A model generated the notes under the pieces. That model was not told where the DNA came from, ran no database searches, and worked only from the letters and a program-made list of their open reading frames with translations. Shown one piece after another: positions 1 to 8,052 of a stretch of 30,364 nucleotides of DNA. Each line of letters begins with the position of its first letter. Positions within the stretch are counted from its first letter, which is position 1. Location: positions 1 through 30,364 of the forward strand of contig JBJEKW010000093.1 in assembly GCA_051878835.1 (NCBI GenBank). The letters run 5' to 3'. Source of the stretch: Olsenella_K sp051878835 (lineage in GTDB: Bacteria; Actinomycetota; Coriobacteriia; Coriobacteriales; Atopobiaceae). The position numbers and the translations under genes were made by a program.

Positions 1-702
1 AAGATGAAGCCCTACATCTTCGGCGAGCGCAACGGCATCTACATCCTCGACCTGAAGCAGACCATCCTGGACGCCGACAAGGCCTACACCTTCCTGAAGG
101 AGACCGCTGCCAAGGGCGGCACCATCCTGTTCGTCGGCACCAAGAAGCAGGCTCAGGAGCCCATCCAGACCCAGGCCGAGCGCGCGAACATGCCCTACAT
201 CAACCAGCGCTGGCTGGGCGGCATGCTGACGAACTTCGTCACCATGCGCTCCCGCATCTCCCGCATGGAGGAGCTCGAGACCATGCAGAACGACGGCGTC
301 ATGGCCACCCTGCCCAAGAAGGAGCAGGCCGTCCTGACCAAGGAGCTCGAGAAGCTGCAGCGCAACCTCGGTGGCGTGCGCGAGCTGAAGAGCCTGCCCC
401 AGGCCCTGTTTGTGGTTGACACCAAGCGCGAGGAGATCGCCGTGCGCGAGGCCAACCGTCTGCACATCCCCGTGGTCGGCCTGCTGGACACCAACTCCGA
501 CCCCGATGTCATCGACTACGGCATCCCCGCCAACGACGACGCCATCCGCTCCGTCAGCCTGATGTGCGAGCTCGTGGCCGACGCCATCCTGGCCGGCTCC
601 GGAAAGGAGCAGATCTCCGCTGAGGAGATGGCCACCGGCGAGACCACCCCTGCCGTCGACACCGCAGCAGCCGAGGCCCCCGCAGCTCCCGCTGCCGAGT
701 AG
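1..702 (+). CDS. rpsB: 30S ribosomal protein S2 (5' end outside window)
   Basis: Small-subunit ribosomal protein S2. The window opens inside the gene: the first visible residues are K-M-K-P-Y-I-F-G-E-R-N-G, which in S2 proteins lie about 25 residues after the true start, so the ATG at position 4 is an internal methionine. The rest follows the family: the RWLGGMLTNF stretch, the central basic/helical region, and the VVGLLDTNSDPD segment near the C-terminus. The protein ends in an acidic, Ala/Pro-rich tail of about 28 residues, a variable part of the family. tsf follows 27 bp downstream, the usual bacterial pairing, so the two are probably co-transcribed and share the terminator after tsf. Confidence 0.97.
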   Translation, partial: KMKPYIFGERNGIYILDLKQTILDADKAYTFLKETAAKGGTILFVGTKKQAQEPIQTQAERANMPYINQRWLGGMLTNFVTMRSRISRMEELETMQNDGVMATLPKKEQAVLTKELEKLQRNLGGVRELKSLPQALFVVDTKREEIAVREANRLHIPVVGLLDTNSDPDVIDYGIPANDDAIRSVSLMCELVADAILAGSGKEQISAEEMATGETTPAVDTAAAEAPAAPAAE

Positions 703-729
703 CCCCGCAAAGCATTAGGAGGAATACAC

Positions 730-1599
730 ATGGCAGTAAAGATTACCGCCGCTATGGTCAAGCAGCTCCGCGAGATGACCGACTCTCCCATGATGGAGTG
801 CAAGAAGGCCCTGGTTGAGGCCGACGGCGACATGGACAAGGCCGTCGATGTGCTTCGCACCATGGGTGTGGCCAAGGCCGTGAAGAAGGCTGGCCGTGCC
901 ACCAACGAGGGCACCATTGCCACCTACATCAGCGAAGACGGCAAGACCGGCGCCATCCTGGAGCTTTCCTGCGAGACCGACTTCGTGGGCGAGAACCCCA
1001 AGTTCACCGGCTTCGCCACGCAGCTGGCCAAGGTCGTCGCCGAGAACGATCCTGCCGATGTTGATGCGCTCAAGGCTTGCCCCATGAACGAGGGCACCGT
1101 CGACAGCGAGCTCATCGAGATGATTCACGTTATCGGCGAGAACATGAAGATCGGCCGCTTCCAGCGCATCACCGCCAAGGGTGCCCTCGCCTCCTACATT
1201 CACCTGGGTGGCAAGCTTGCCGACGTGGTTGCCTTCGATTTCGGTAAGCCCGAGACCGCTCAGGCCGAGGCCTTTAAGACCTTCGCTCACGACGTTGCCA
1301 TGCAGGTTGCCGCCGCGGCTCCTGTTTCTGCTCGCCGCGAGGAGGTGCCCGAGGAGATCGTCGAGCACGAGAAGAGCATCTACACCGCTCAGGCCAAGGA
1401 GTCCGGCCGTCCCGAGAAGTTCTGGCCTGGCATCATCAACGGCCGTCTGAACAAGTTCTACAAGGAGAGCGTCTTGACCGAGCAGGAGTTCATCAAGAAC
1501 CCCGACATCACGATCAAGAAGTACGCTGAGGACACGTCCAAGGCCGTTGACGACAACATCGTCATCGAGGGCTTCGTCCGTCTGAACTTCGGCGAGTAG
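730..1599 (+). CDS. tsf: Translation elongation factor Ts
   Basis: Guanine-nucleotide exchange factor that recycles EF-Tu-GDP in the cytoplasm. The protein is 289 residues, a normal length. The N-terminal UBA-like domain (about residues 1-55) carries the family sequence T-D-S-P-M-M-E-C-K-K-A-L, and the core dimerisation domain has C-E-T-D-F-V-G-E-N, which contacts EF-Tu. A strong Shine-Dalgarno AGGAGG at 717-722 lies 7 bp before the ATG and fixes the start. It is the second gene of the rpsB-tsf unit and is followed 22 bp later by an intrinsic terminator. Confidence 0.98.
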   Translation: MAVKITAAMVKQLREMTDSPMMECKKALVEADGDMDKAVDVLRTMGVAKAVKKAGRATNEGTIATYISEDGKTGAILELSCETDFVGENPKFTGFATQLAKVVAENDPADVDALKACPMNEGTVDSELIEMIHVIGENMKIGRFQRITAKGALASYIHLGGKLADVVAFDFGKPETAQAEAFKTFAHDVAMQVAAAAPVSARREEVPEEIVEHEKSIYTAQAKESGRPEKFWPGIINGRLNKFYKESVLTEQEFIKNPDITIKKYAEDTSKAVDDNIVIEGFVRLNFGE

Positions 1600-1621
1600 C
1601 CTCTATTCTTGCTCTGCCATG

Positions 1622-1649
1622 GGCCGGCCCGTTTGGGTCGGCCTTTTTT
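1622..1649 (+). terminator. Rho-independent terminator after tsf
   Basis: A 9-bp stem (GGCCGGCCC with GGGTCGGCC, one G-U pair) closes a GTTT loop and is followed by six T. It ends the rpsB-tsf unit and separates it from pyrH. Confidence 0.93.
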
Positions 1650-1698
1650 GTGCCACGACCGCGCTCGCGTAACAATGCTGGGGCGGCGCTTCTGGCTC

Positions 1699-1707
1699 TG
1701 CTAGAAT
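1699..1707 (+). promoter_or_regulatory. Extended -10 promoter candidate for the pyrH operon
   Basis: TGCTAGAAT is an extended -10 element (TG, one base, then TAGAAT, 5 of 6 to consensus). It lies just past the tsf terminator and about 54 bp before the chosen pyrH start. No convincing -35 is seen at the right distance, as is common for extended -10 promoters. It would drive pyrH-frr-uppS-cdsA-dxr-rseP-ispG. Confidence 0.5.
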
Positions 1708-1760
1708 CAATCAGACGCCTACCCAGGTGTATGGCGCATTCCTATGTTTGGAGGAACGTT

Positions 1761-2489
1761 TTGGCCGACTACAAGTACAAGCGCGTGCTCCTGAAGCTCT
1801 CGGGCGAGGCCCTCATGGGCTCTCAGCAGTTTGGCATTGACCCCATGGTGCTGCAGGAGATTGCCGATAGCATAAAGCCCGCCTGGAAGGACGGCGTTCA
1901 GATAGCCATCGTCGTTGGTGGTGGCAACATCTTCCGAGGCATCTCGGGTGCGGCGTCCGGCATGGACCGCGCGCAGGCGGACAACATGGGCATGCTGGCC
2001 ACGGTCATCAACTCCCTGGCTCTGCAGGACTGCTTCGAGCGCAACGGCATGGACGTGCGCGTCATGAGCGCAATCGAGATGCACTCCGTCGCCGAGACCT
2101 ACATCCGCCGCCGCGCCATTCGCCACCTGGAGAAGGGCCGCATCACCATTTTTGCCGCAGGCACGGGCAACCCGTACTTCACGACCGACACCGCAGCGGC
2201 GCTGCGTGCGTGCGAGATCGACGCCGAGGTGCTCATGAAGGCCACGAAGGTCTCGGGCATCTACGACTCCGACCCGGTGAAGAACCCCAACGCAAAGAAG
2301 TTCGACACCATCACCTACCTGGACGTGCTCACGCGCGACCTCAAGGTCATGGACGCCACGGCCACCGCGCTGTGCCATGACAACCGCATGCCGATCATTG
2401 TGTTCAAGATGGAGGAAGAGGGTGCCTTCGCCAAGGCCCTCATGGGAGAGCCCGTGGGCACCACCGTCGTGGAGGGGGAGACCGACTAA
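1761..2489 (+). CDS. pyrH: Uridylate (UMP) kinase
   Basis: Phosphorylates UMP to UDP, the committed step to UTP and CTP and to the UDP-sugars of cell-wall synthesis. It is 242 residues of the amino-acid-kinase fold. Visible family elements are K-R-V-L-L-K-L-S-G-E near the N-terminus (phosphate binding), V-V-G-G-G-N-I-F-R-G, the A-T-K-V-S-G-I-Y-D-S-D-P segment, and M-D-A-T-A-T-A-L. The start is a TTG with GGAGGA at 1750-1755 five bases upstream, which gives the standard N-terminus M-A-D-Y-K-Y-K-R. Earlier in-frame starts (ATG at 1728, GTG at 1650) add residues the family lacks, and the GTG sits against the T-tract of the tsf terminator. frr begins 1 bp after the stop. Confidence 0.95.
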   Translation: MADYKYKRVLLKLSGEALMGSQQFGIDPMVLQEIADSIKPAWKDGVQIAIVVGGGNIFRGISGAASGMDRAQADNMGMLATVINSLALQDCFERNGMDVRVMSAIEMHSVAETYIRRRAIRHLEKGRITIFAAGTGNPYFTTDTAAALRACEIDAEVLMKATKVSGIYDSDPVKNPNAKKFDTITYLDVLTRDLKVMDATATALCHDNRMPIIVFKMEEEGAFAKALMGEPVGTTVVEGETD

Positions 2490-2490
2490 C

Positions 2491-3036
2491 ATGAGCCAGT
2501 ACACCGATTCCGCAAAGACCCACATGGAGAAGTCCATCGAGGCCCTGAAGCGCAACTTCGCAAAGGTCCGCACGGGCCGCGCAAACGCGCAGGTGCTGGA
2601 TGGCATCAAGGTCGACTACTACGGCCAGCCCACGCCCATCACGCAGCTGGCGGGCGTGAAGGTGCCCGAGGCATCCATGCTGGTCATCGAGCCGTGGGAC
2701 AAGACCTCCCTGCGCAGCATCGAGAAGGCCATCGAGCAGTCCGACCTGGGCATCACCCCGTCCAACGACGGCGTGTCCATCCGCCTGCCGTTCCCCAGGC
2801 CCACCGAGGAGCGCCGCCGCGAGCTGGCGAAGGAGTGCAAGGAGCTGGCCGAGGAGGGCCGTGTGGCCGTGCGCAACGCGCGCAAGGAGGCCAACAAGGC
2901 CATCGACCGCGACGAGGAGCTCTCCGAGGACGACAAGAAGGTCGAGAAGAAGAAGGTCCAGAAGCTCACCGACAAGTACGTCGAGACCATCGACGGCCTT
3001 CTGAAGACCAAGACCGCCGAGGTCATGGAGGTCTAG
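2491..3036 (+). CDS. frr: Ribosome recycling factor
   Basis: With EF-G it splits post-termination 70S ribosomes. It is 181 residues, close to the usual 185. Family sequences include V-R-T-G-R-A-N near residue 30, the Y-Y-G-Q-P-T-P-I turn, and the long charged helices of the three-helix bundle from about residue 100 onward (P-F-P-R-P-T-E-E-R-R-R-E-L). The ATG lies 1 bp after the pyrH stop, with a purine-rich GGAGGGGGAG Shine-Dalgarno inside the end of pyrH. An in-frame continuation upstream overlaps pyrH and is not used. The uppS GTG directly abuts the frr stop codon. Confidence 0.96.
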   Translation: MSQYTDSAKTHMEKSIEALKRNFAKVRTGRANAQVLDGIKVDYYGQPTPITQLAGVKVPEASMLVIEPWDKTSLRSIEKAIEQSDLGITPSNDGVSIRLPFPRPTEERRRELAKECKELAEEGRVAVRNARKEANKAIDRDEELSEDDKKVEKKKVQKLTDKYVETIDGLLKTKTAEVMEV

Positions 3037-3619
3037 GTGCAGCCTGACATTCAGAAGCTGAGGGAGTACTACCAGGACGCCCCCGACGACATAAGCCTGG
3101 ACGACGTCGACCTGCAGAGGATTCCGCGCCACGTATCCATCATCATGGATGGCAACGGTCGCTGGGCCCAGAAGCGCGGGCTCGACCGCTCGCAGGGCCA
3201 CGTCGCCGGCGTGGACTCGCTGCGCGAGGCCGTCACGACCAGCGTGCGCCTGGGCGTGGACGTGTTCTCGGTGTACGCCTTCTCGACCGAGAACTGGAAG
3301 CGCCCCCAGCACGAGGTGAACCTCCTGATGCACCTCTTTGCCACGACGCTGATGAAGGAGCTCCCGCTGTTTCACCAGGAGAACGTCAGGTTGCGCTTCT
3401 TTGGCGACATAGAGTCCCTGCCGCAGGCCACCTACGAGGTGTTCCAGGAGGGCCTGCGCCAGACGAAGGACAACNNNNNNNNNNNNNNNNNNNNNNNNNN
3501 NNNNNNNNNNNNNNNNNNNNNNNNNNNNNNNNNNNNNNNNNNNNNNNNNNNNNNNNNNNNNNNNNNNNNNNNNNTTCCAGGGCAGGCACCGACGCTTTGG
3601 AGGAGTGGTCAACAAGTGA
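3037..3619 (+). CDS. uppS: Isoprenyl transferase (undecaprenyl diphosphate synthase), interrupted by an assembly gap
   Basis: Condenses isopentenyl diphosphate onto farnesyl diphosphate to make the C55 lipid carrier for peptidoglycan. The first 146 codons are present. They include the catalytic motif I-M-D-G-N-G-R-W-A (Asp38), followed by R-S-Q-G-H-V-A-G and S-T-E-N-W-K-R-P. The gap hides roughly 100 residues. After it the family's C-terminus resumes: F-Q-G-R-H-R-R-F-G-G-V-V-N-K and a TGA at 3617-3619. Both sides of the gap are at a codon boundary, so the true missing length must be a multiple of three and cannot be 100. The start is a GTG directly after the frr stop. The stop overlaps the cdsA GTG (GTGA). 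Confidence 0.93.
3475..3574. other. Assembly gap of 100 N inside uppS
   Basis: Exactly 100 N, the conventional placeholder for a gap of unknown size. The codon phase on the two sides differs by one base from what 100 bp would give, so the true length is a multiple of three. From UppS family length, about 300 bp is likely missing. Confidence 0.95.
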
Positions 3620-4662
3620 CGAGCAACGCGGACCCGCGCGAGCACGGCCAGCAGGAGGACGACGCCCCCACGGACGTCGCCGTAGGTGGCGCTGCCGACC
3701 CCCAGAACGCCGAATCCGGCAAGGAGGAGGCCACTCAGGAGCAGAAGAGCCGCATCTCCCTGGACAGCGGCATCGAAAAGCTGGAGAAGCGCCGCACGCT
3801 GCGCGAGGCACAGCGCGTCGCGGGCGAGCTGCGCGGGCAGGTCATGCGCGGCTGGACCGAGAAGCTGCTGACGCGCACGCTGTCCGGCGCCATCTACGCC
3901 ATCGTGGTGCTGGTGTGCCTGTACCTGGGGCGCGTTCCCACGGCCATCATGGTGACGGCCATGGCGTGGCTGTGCTGCTCGGAGTTCTTCCGCATGGCCC
4001 GCATGAGCGGCCGCATGCCCAACGAGATCATCGGCCTCTCTGCCGCCATAGCCTATCCGCTGGCCGCCCTTCTCTGGGGAGCCGGTGCGCTCATCCCCAT
4101 CACGCTGATCATGCTGATCTGGGCTGCCGGCTGGTACGTCGTGACGCCCCGCGCAAACATCGGCGACGTGGCAATCAGCTGCTTTGCGCCCCTGTACACC
4201 TCGCTGACCTTCTCGTGCCTGGTGCTCATCCGCACGAGCGACGCAGGCTCCACGGGCGCCCTGCTGACGCTGGGCGTCATGGCGTCCATGTGGGCAAACG
4301 ACGCGGCTGCCTACTTTGTGGGATCGCGCTTTGGCGTCCACAAGATGGCCCCCAGGATCTCCCCGCACAAGAGCTGGGAGGGATTCTTTGGAGGTCTTCT
4401 GGGTTCCGTCTTCATTTGGTTTTTGGTGGGGATACTCCACGTCGAGGGCGTAGGCTTGGTGCTGGCGCTCTTCAGCGGCGTGCTGGTGGGCGTGGCTGCC
4501 GTCGTGGGTGACCTCTTTGAGTCGCGCATCAAGCGCGGCGTGGGGGTCAAGGACTCGGGAGACTTCATGCCCGGGCATGGCGGCATGCTCGACCGGTCGG
4601 ACTCCATGCTGTTCGGCTGCGTCGTCGCATATTTCCTGCTACGACTCGGAGGTATTCTTTGA
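3616..4662 (+). CDS. cdsA: Phosphatidate cytidylyltransferase
   Basis: Makes CDP-diacylglycerol from phosphatidic acid and CTP at the membrane, the precursor of phosphatidylglycerol and related lipids. The 348-residue product has a hydrophilic, acidic N-terminal extension of about 90 residues that is not typical of the family, followed by a multi-helix membrane domain. The C-terminal CDS signature is clear: E-S-R-I-K-R, then V-K-D, then P-G-H-G-G-M-L-D-R-S-D. The GTG start overlaps the uppS stop, with GGAGGAG at 3599-3605 ten bases upstream. The N-terminal extension is read from the base after uppS and cannot be confirmed by homology here. Its stop overlaps the dxr TTG start. Confidence 0.93.
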   Translation: MTSNADPREHGQQEDDAPTDVAVGGAADPQNAESGKEEATQEQKSRISLDSGIEKLEKRRTLREAQRVAGELRGQVMRGWTEKLLTRTLSGAIYAIVVLVCLYLGRVPTAIMVTAMAWLCCSEFFRMARMSGRMPNEIIGLSAAIAYPLAALLWGAGALIPITLIMLIWAAGWYVVTPRANIGDVAISCFAPLYTSLTFSCLVLIRTSDAGSTGALLTLGVMASMWANDAAAYFVGSRFGVHKMAPRISPHKSWEGFFGGLLGSVFIWFLVGILHVEGVGLVLALFSGVLVGVAAVVGDLFESRIKRGVGVKDSGDFMPGHGGMLDRSDSMLFGCVVAYFLLRLGGIL

Positions 4663-5555
4663 GCATTTTCGAGGACACGGCACCAAAGTCTTCTCGCCCG
4701 AGGCCGCTGCGCGTTGCGGTTCTCGGGTGCTCTGGTTCTATAGGCACCCAGACGCTGGACGTCTGCCGCCAGCATGCCGACAAGGTGCAGGTGGTGGCAC
4801 TCTCTGTGAACACGTCGACCGANNNNNNNNNNNNNNNNNNNNNNNNNNNNNNNNNNNNNNNNNNNNNNNNNNNNNNNNNNNNNNNNNNNNNNNNNNNNNN
4901 NNNNNNNNNNNNNNNNNNNNNNCCGTTCTACGGGCGCACCCGCGAGGAGCTGGCGCACGTCACCGCGGCTGACGCCCTGGCGCACCCCACGTGGAGCATG
5001 GGGTCAAAGATCACCATCGACTCGGCAACCCTCATGAACAAGGGGCTCGAGGTCATCGAGGCCCACCACCTGTTTGAGGTGCCCATCGACTCGGTGCGCG
5101 TGCTGGTGCAGCGCCAGAGTCGCATCCACTCCATGGTGGAGTTTGTGGACGGCGTCGTGAAGGCACAGCTGGGCCCCTCCGACATGCGCATTCCCATACA
5201 GTATGCCCTCAGCTACCCCGAGCGCTGGGATACCCCCTCGCCCAGGGTGGACTGGTGCCAGGAGGCACCCGTCACGTTTGGCGAGGCGGACCAGCAGACG
5301 TTCGGCTGCCTGGCGCTGGCCAGGGAGGCCGGCCGCACGGGCGGCACGCTGCCCTGCGCCATGAACGCCGCAAACGAGGTGGCCAACGCGGCGTTTCGCG
5401 CCGGGGAGTGCGGGTTCCTCGACATCGAGCACGTGGTGCGCGAGGTCATGGACCACACAAAGGTCGAGCCCGTGCAGGGCCTGAGGCAGCTGGCGGACGT
5501 CGACGCCCAGGCCCGCTCGCAGGCGCGCGGCGTACTGTCGGGGATGTCCAGGTGA
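4659..5555 (+). CDS. dxr: 1-deoxy-D-xylulose 5-phosphate reductoisomerase, interrupted by an assembly gap
   Basis: NADPH-dependent second enzyme of the MEP isoprenoid pathway. The start is a TTG overlapping the cdsA stop (TTGA), with GGAGG at 4648-4652. The N-terminus has the Rossmann motif L-G-C-S-G-S-I-G-T-Q-T-L-D. After the gap come P-F-Y-G-R-T, H-P-T-W-S-M-G-S-K-I, D-S-A-T-L-M-N-K-G-L-E-V-I-E-A and the C-terminal domain with N-A-A-N-E-V. Compared with E. coli Dxr (398 residues), about 150 residues are missing in the gap, including the acidic metal ligands. The usual H-P-Q-S stretch reads Q-R-Q-S here. Codon phase on the two sides is compatible with any gap length that is 1 modulo 3. Confidence 0.94.
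   Translation: MSIFEDTAPKSSRPRPLRVAVLGCSGSIGTQTLDVCRQHADKVQVVALSVNTSTXXXXXXXXXXXXXXXXXXXXXXXXXXXXXXXXXXPFYGRTREELAHVTAADALAHPTWSMGSKITIDSATLMNKGLEVIEAHHLFEVPIDSVRVLVQRQSRIHSMVEFVDGVVKAQLGPSDMRIPIQYALSYPERWDTPSPRVDWCQEAPVTFGEADQQTFGCLALAREAGRTGGTLPCAMNAANEVANAAFRAGECGFLDIEHVVREVMDHTKVEPVQGLRQLADVDAQARSQARGVLSGMSR
4823..4922. other. Assembly gap of 100 N inside dxr
   Basis: Exactly 100 N. Alignment from memory to the Dxr family suggests about 150 codons (around 450 bp) are actually missing, so 100 is a placeholder. Confidence 0.93.
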
Positions 5556-6937
5556 GCGCGGTGGGAGGCGTGGTCTCCGCCGTGTTCTGGGGTCTTCTCG
5601 TCCTGTCCGTCCTGGTGTTCGTGCACGAGAGCGGGCACTACCTCGCCGCGCGGGCGCTGGGCGTGCGCGTGACCGAGTTCTTCCTGGGCCTGCCGTGCCG
5701 CCTCAAGCTGTCTAGAAAGAGCAAAAAGGTCGGCACCGAGCTGGGCGTAACGCCCATCCTTCTGGGCGGCTACACCCGCATCTGCGGCATGGAGGGCGAG
5801 CAGGACGAGCTCCTGGCTCCCGTCCTGGCCTGCGTGCAGAGCCACGGGCGCATCAGCGCGCAGGAGGTCGCCGACCAGGTGGGGTGCGACATCGACCGCG
5901 CCTACGACTGCCTGGCCGTGCTGTCCGACTGGGCGTCCATACGCCCGTACTACGACCCCGCAAAGGGCGAGAAGCCCGGCCAGCGCGACTACCCGGAGTC
6001 GTTCGAGACCCTGCAGCGCGACGCAGACATGCTGACCGAGTACGACCGTGCGCACGACTTTGGCAAGCCAGGTGCCAGCGCGGCTGGCGAGCCCCGTCCC
6101 GTGGAGGGCAGCCCCGAGGACTTCCTGGCAGCCGAGCGCAGCCACACGTACCTGGGCTGCGGCTTCTGGAAGCGCTTCTGCATGCTGTTCGCCGGCCCCC
6201 TGGTGAACCTGGTGCTGGCCTTCGTCGTGCTGACGGCAGGCTTTGCCATCATGGGCCAGACTTACGGCGTGAACTCCAACGTGCTGGGCGGGGTTGCCGA
6301 CGACTCGTATGCGCAAAGCATCGGCCTCCAGGCCGGCGACACCGTGACCCAGATAGGCGACCAGCAGGTCACCGACTGGTATTCGCTGGGCGACGCCGCG
6401 ACGGCCGCCTTCGACGCCGGTCAGGACTTCGACGTGACCTACGAGCGCGACGGGCAGAGCCACACCGAGCAGGTGCACATAGACCCCAACAGCGACCAGA
6501 AGACGCTGGGCGTGTACGCGCAGACGCGCACGTACCACCCCAGCTTCCTCGAGGCGTGCAGCTGGACCGTGCAGTACACCGGCATGGTGGTCTCGTTTGC
6601 CGTGCAGCTGGTCATGCCGCAGCACACCATGGAGGTGCTGAACTCCTCCACGTCCATCGTGGGCATATCGGTCATGGCGTCCGAGGCCGCCTCGGAGGGC
6701 CTGGCTACGGTGCTGGCCTTCGCCGCGGCAATCTCGCTGTCGCTGGGCATCATGAACCTTCTGCCCATCCCGCCCCTGGACGGCGGAAAGATCCTCATCG
6801 AGATCATAACGGCCCTGCGCCGCAAGCCCGTCTCGCTGAAGACGCAAAGCATCATCAGCTACGCGGGCATGGCGTTCTTCTTGTTCGTGTTTGTCGTCGT
6901 TCTGAAGAACGACATCTTCCGGTTTGTCATCGGATAG
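5552..6937 (+). CDS. rseP: RseP-type M50 site-2 metalloprotease with an inserted cytoplasmic segment
   Basis: Intramembrane zinc protease that cuts substrates such as anti-sigma factors within the membrane. The GTG start overlaps the dxr stop (GTGA), giving 461 residues. The zinc motif H-E-S-G-H is at residues 25-29 in the first helix. A PDZ domain follows a second helix at about residues 235-315, and the third ligand motif N-L-L-P-I-P-P-L-D-G is near the C-terminus (Asp410). Odd: between the conserved G-M-E-G-E (about 79-83) and W-K-R-F-C-M-L-F-A-G-P (from 206) there are about 120 residues where the family usually has 20-30. Residues 87-130 of this segment read like a winged-helix. No Shine-Dalgarno is obvious, so translation is probably coupled to dxr. 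In-frame GTGs at 5561 and 5570 are alternative starts. Confidence 0.92.
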   Translation: MSAVGGVVSAVFWGLLVLSVLVFVHESGHYLAARALGVRVTEFFLGLPCRLKLSRKSKKVGTELGVTPILLGGYTRICGMEGEQDELLAPVLACVQSHGRISAQEVADQVGCDIDRAYDCLAVLSDWASIRPYYDPAKGEKPGQRDYPESFETLQRDADMLTEYDRAHDFGKPGASAAGEPRPVEGSPEDFLAAERSHTYLGCGFWKRFCMLFAGPLVNLVLAFVVLTAGFAIMGQTYGVNSNVLGGVADDSYAQSIGLQAGDTVTQIGDQQVTDWYSLGDAATAAFDAGQDFDVTYERDGQSHTEQVHIDPNSDQKTLGVYAQTRTYHPSFLEACSWTVQYTGMVVSFAVQLVMPQHTMEVLNSSTSIVGISVMASEAASEGLATVLAFAAAISLSLGIMNLLPIPPLDGGKILIEIITALRRKPVSLKTQSIISYAGMAFFLFVFVVVLKNDIFRFVIG

Positions 6938-6945
6938 GGGGAATC

Positions 6946-8028
6946 ATGGCTCAGCCTTCTGAGGCGGCGACGCTGCCGCGCCAAAGGACGCACCAGGTAC
7001 ACGTGGGGTCCGTGGCGGTGGGCGGCGGAGCGCCCGTGTCGGTGCAGTCCATGTGCACCACGCGCACCAGCGACCCCAAGGCCACCCTGCAGCAGATCCA
7101 GAGGCTGGCGGACGCCGGCTGCGAGATCATCCGCGTCGCCATACCCGACGCCTCCGCGCTCGACGGCTTCCAGGAGATCTGCGCGGAGTCGCCCCTGCCC
7201 GTGGTGGCCGACATCCACTTCGACTACCGCCTGGCCATAGAGGCCGCGCGGCGTGGTGCCGCCGCCATGCGCATAAACCCCGGCAACATCGGCTCGTTCG
7301 ACCGGGTGGACGCGGTCATAGACGAGGCGGGCTCGCACGGCATCCCCATCCGCATAGGCGTGAACGCGGGCTCGCTGGACCCGGCGGTGCAGGAGCGCCA
7401 GGACCTGGACCTCAGCCAGAAGCTGGTGACCTCCGCCGTCTCGTTCGTGCACCACTTCCGCGAGCGCGGCTTCGACGACATCGTGGTCTCGGCAAAGGTG
7501 CACTCCGTGCCCGTGACGGTGCAGACCTACCGCCAGCTGTCTCAGCAGATTCCCGACGTGCCCCTGCACGTGGGCGTGACCGAGGCCGGCACGCTGCGCC
7601 AGGGCACGGTGAAGAACTCCGTTGGCGTGGGCATCCTTCTGTCCGAGGGCATCGGCGACACCATGCGCCTCTCGCTGACCGCCGACCCGGTGGAGGAGGT
7701 CAACGTGGCGTGGGACCTGCTGTCCGTCCTGGGCATGCGCAGGCTGCACCCCGAGCTCACCAGCTGCCCCACGTGCGGGCGCTGCCAGGTAAACATGATC
7801 CCCATAGCCGAGCAGGTGCAGAAGCGCCTGGAGAGCATGGACAAGGACATCAACGTGGCGGTCATGGGCTGCGTCGTGAACGGCCCCGGCGAGTCGCGCG
7901 ACGCCGACATTGGCATCGCGTGCGGCAAGGGCCAGGGCGTCATCTTCATCGACGGCAAGCCCGTTCGCAAGGTGGGCGAGAAGGACATCGTGGACGAGCT
8001 CTTCAAGGAGATAGAGGAGCGCTTCTAG
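6946..8028 (+). CDS. ispG: 4-hydroxy-3-methylbut-2-enyl diphosphate synthase
   Basis: Iron-sulfur enzyme of the MEP pathway that reduces and opens methylerythritol cyclodiphosphate to HMBPP, the substrate of IspH (encoded at 28.1 kb). It is 360 residues. The N-terminal barrel has S-V-Q-S-M and A-D-I-H-F-D-Y, the middle has R-I-N-P-G-N-I-G, and the C-terminal cluster domain has S-C-P-T-C-G-R-C and G-C-V-V-N-G-P-G-E, which hold the three Cys and one Glu cluster ligands. The ATG lies 8 bp after the rseP stop with AGGGGG at 6936-6941. Reading through upstream into rseP in the same frame is not supported. The dxr-rseP-ispG order is common in bacteria. Confidence 0.97.
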   Translation: MAQPSEAATLPRQRTHQVHVGSVAVGGGAPVSVQSMCTTRTSDPKATLQQIQRLADAGCEIIRVAIPDASALDGFQEICAESPLPVVADIHFDYRLAIEAARRGAAAMRINPGNIGSFDRVDAVIDEAGSHGIPIRIGVNAGSLDPAVQERQDLDLSQKLVTSAVSFVHHFRERGFDDIVVSAKVHSVPVTVQTYRQLSQQIPDVPLHVGVTEAGTLRQGTVKNSVGVGILLSEGIGDTMRLSLTADPVEEVNVAWDLLSVLGMRRLHPELTSCPTCGRCQVNMIPIAEQVQKRLESMDKDINVAVMGCVVNGPGESRDADIGIACGKGQGVIFIDGKPVRKVGEKDIVDELFKEIEERF

Positions 8029-8052
8029 GGCGCGTGCGCTTCTTGGCCGTAC

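Noticed and set aside
1650..1760. Longer pyrH from GTG 1650 or ATG 1728
   Set aside because: The GTG abuts the tsf terminator T-tract, upstream of the likely promoter. The added residues are not found in UMP kinases, and TTG 1761 has a good Shine-Dalgarno.
2440..4578. Very long minus-strand open frame opposite frr, uppS and cdsA (and similar ones opposite ispG, proS, the oxidizing enzyme and ispH)
   Set aside because: Long antisense frames are expected opposite genes with strong third-position G/C. They run through the N gaps, have no family resemblance, and lie over well-recognised genes.
3037..4662. Single uppS-cdsA fusion protein
   Set aside because: It only appears when the 100 N are taken as real. 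The UppS C-terminus and stop codon are visible in another frame at 3575-3619.
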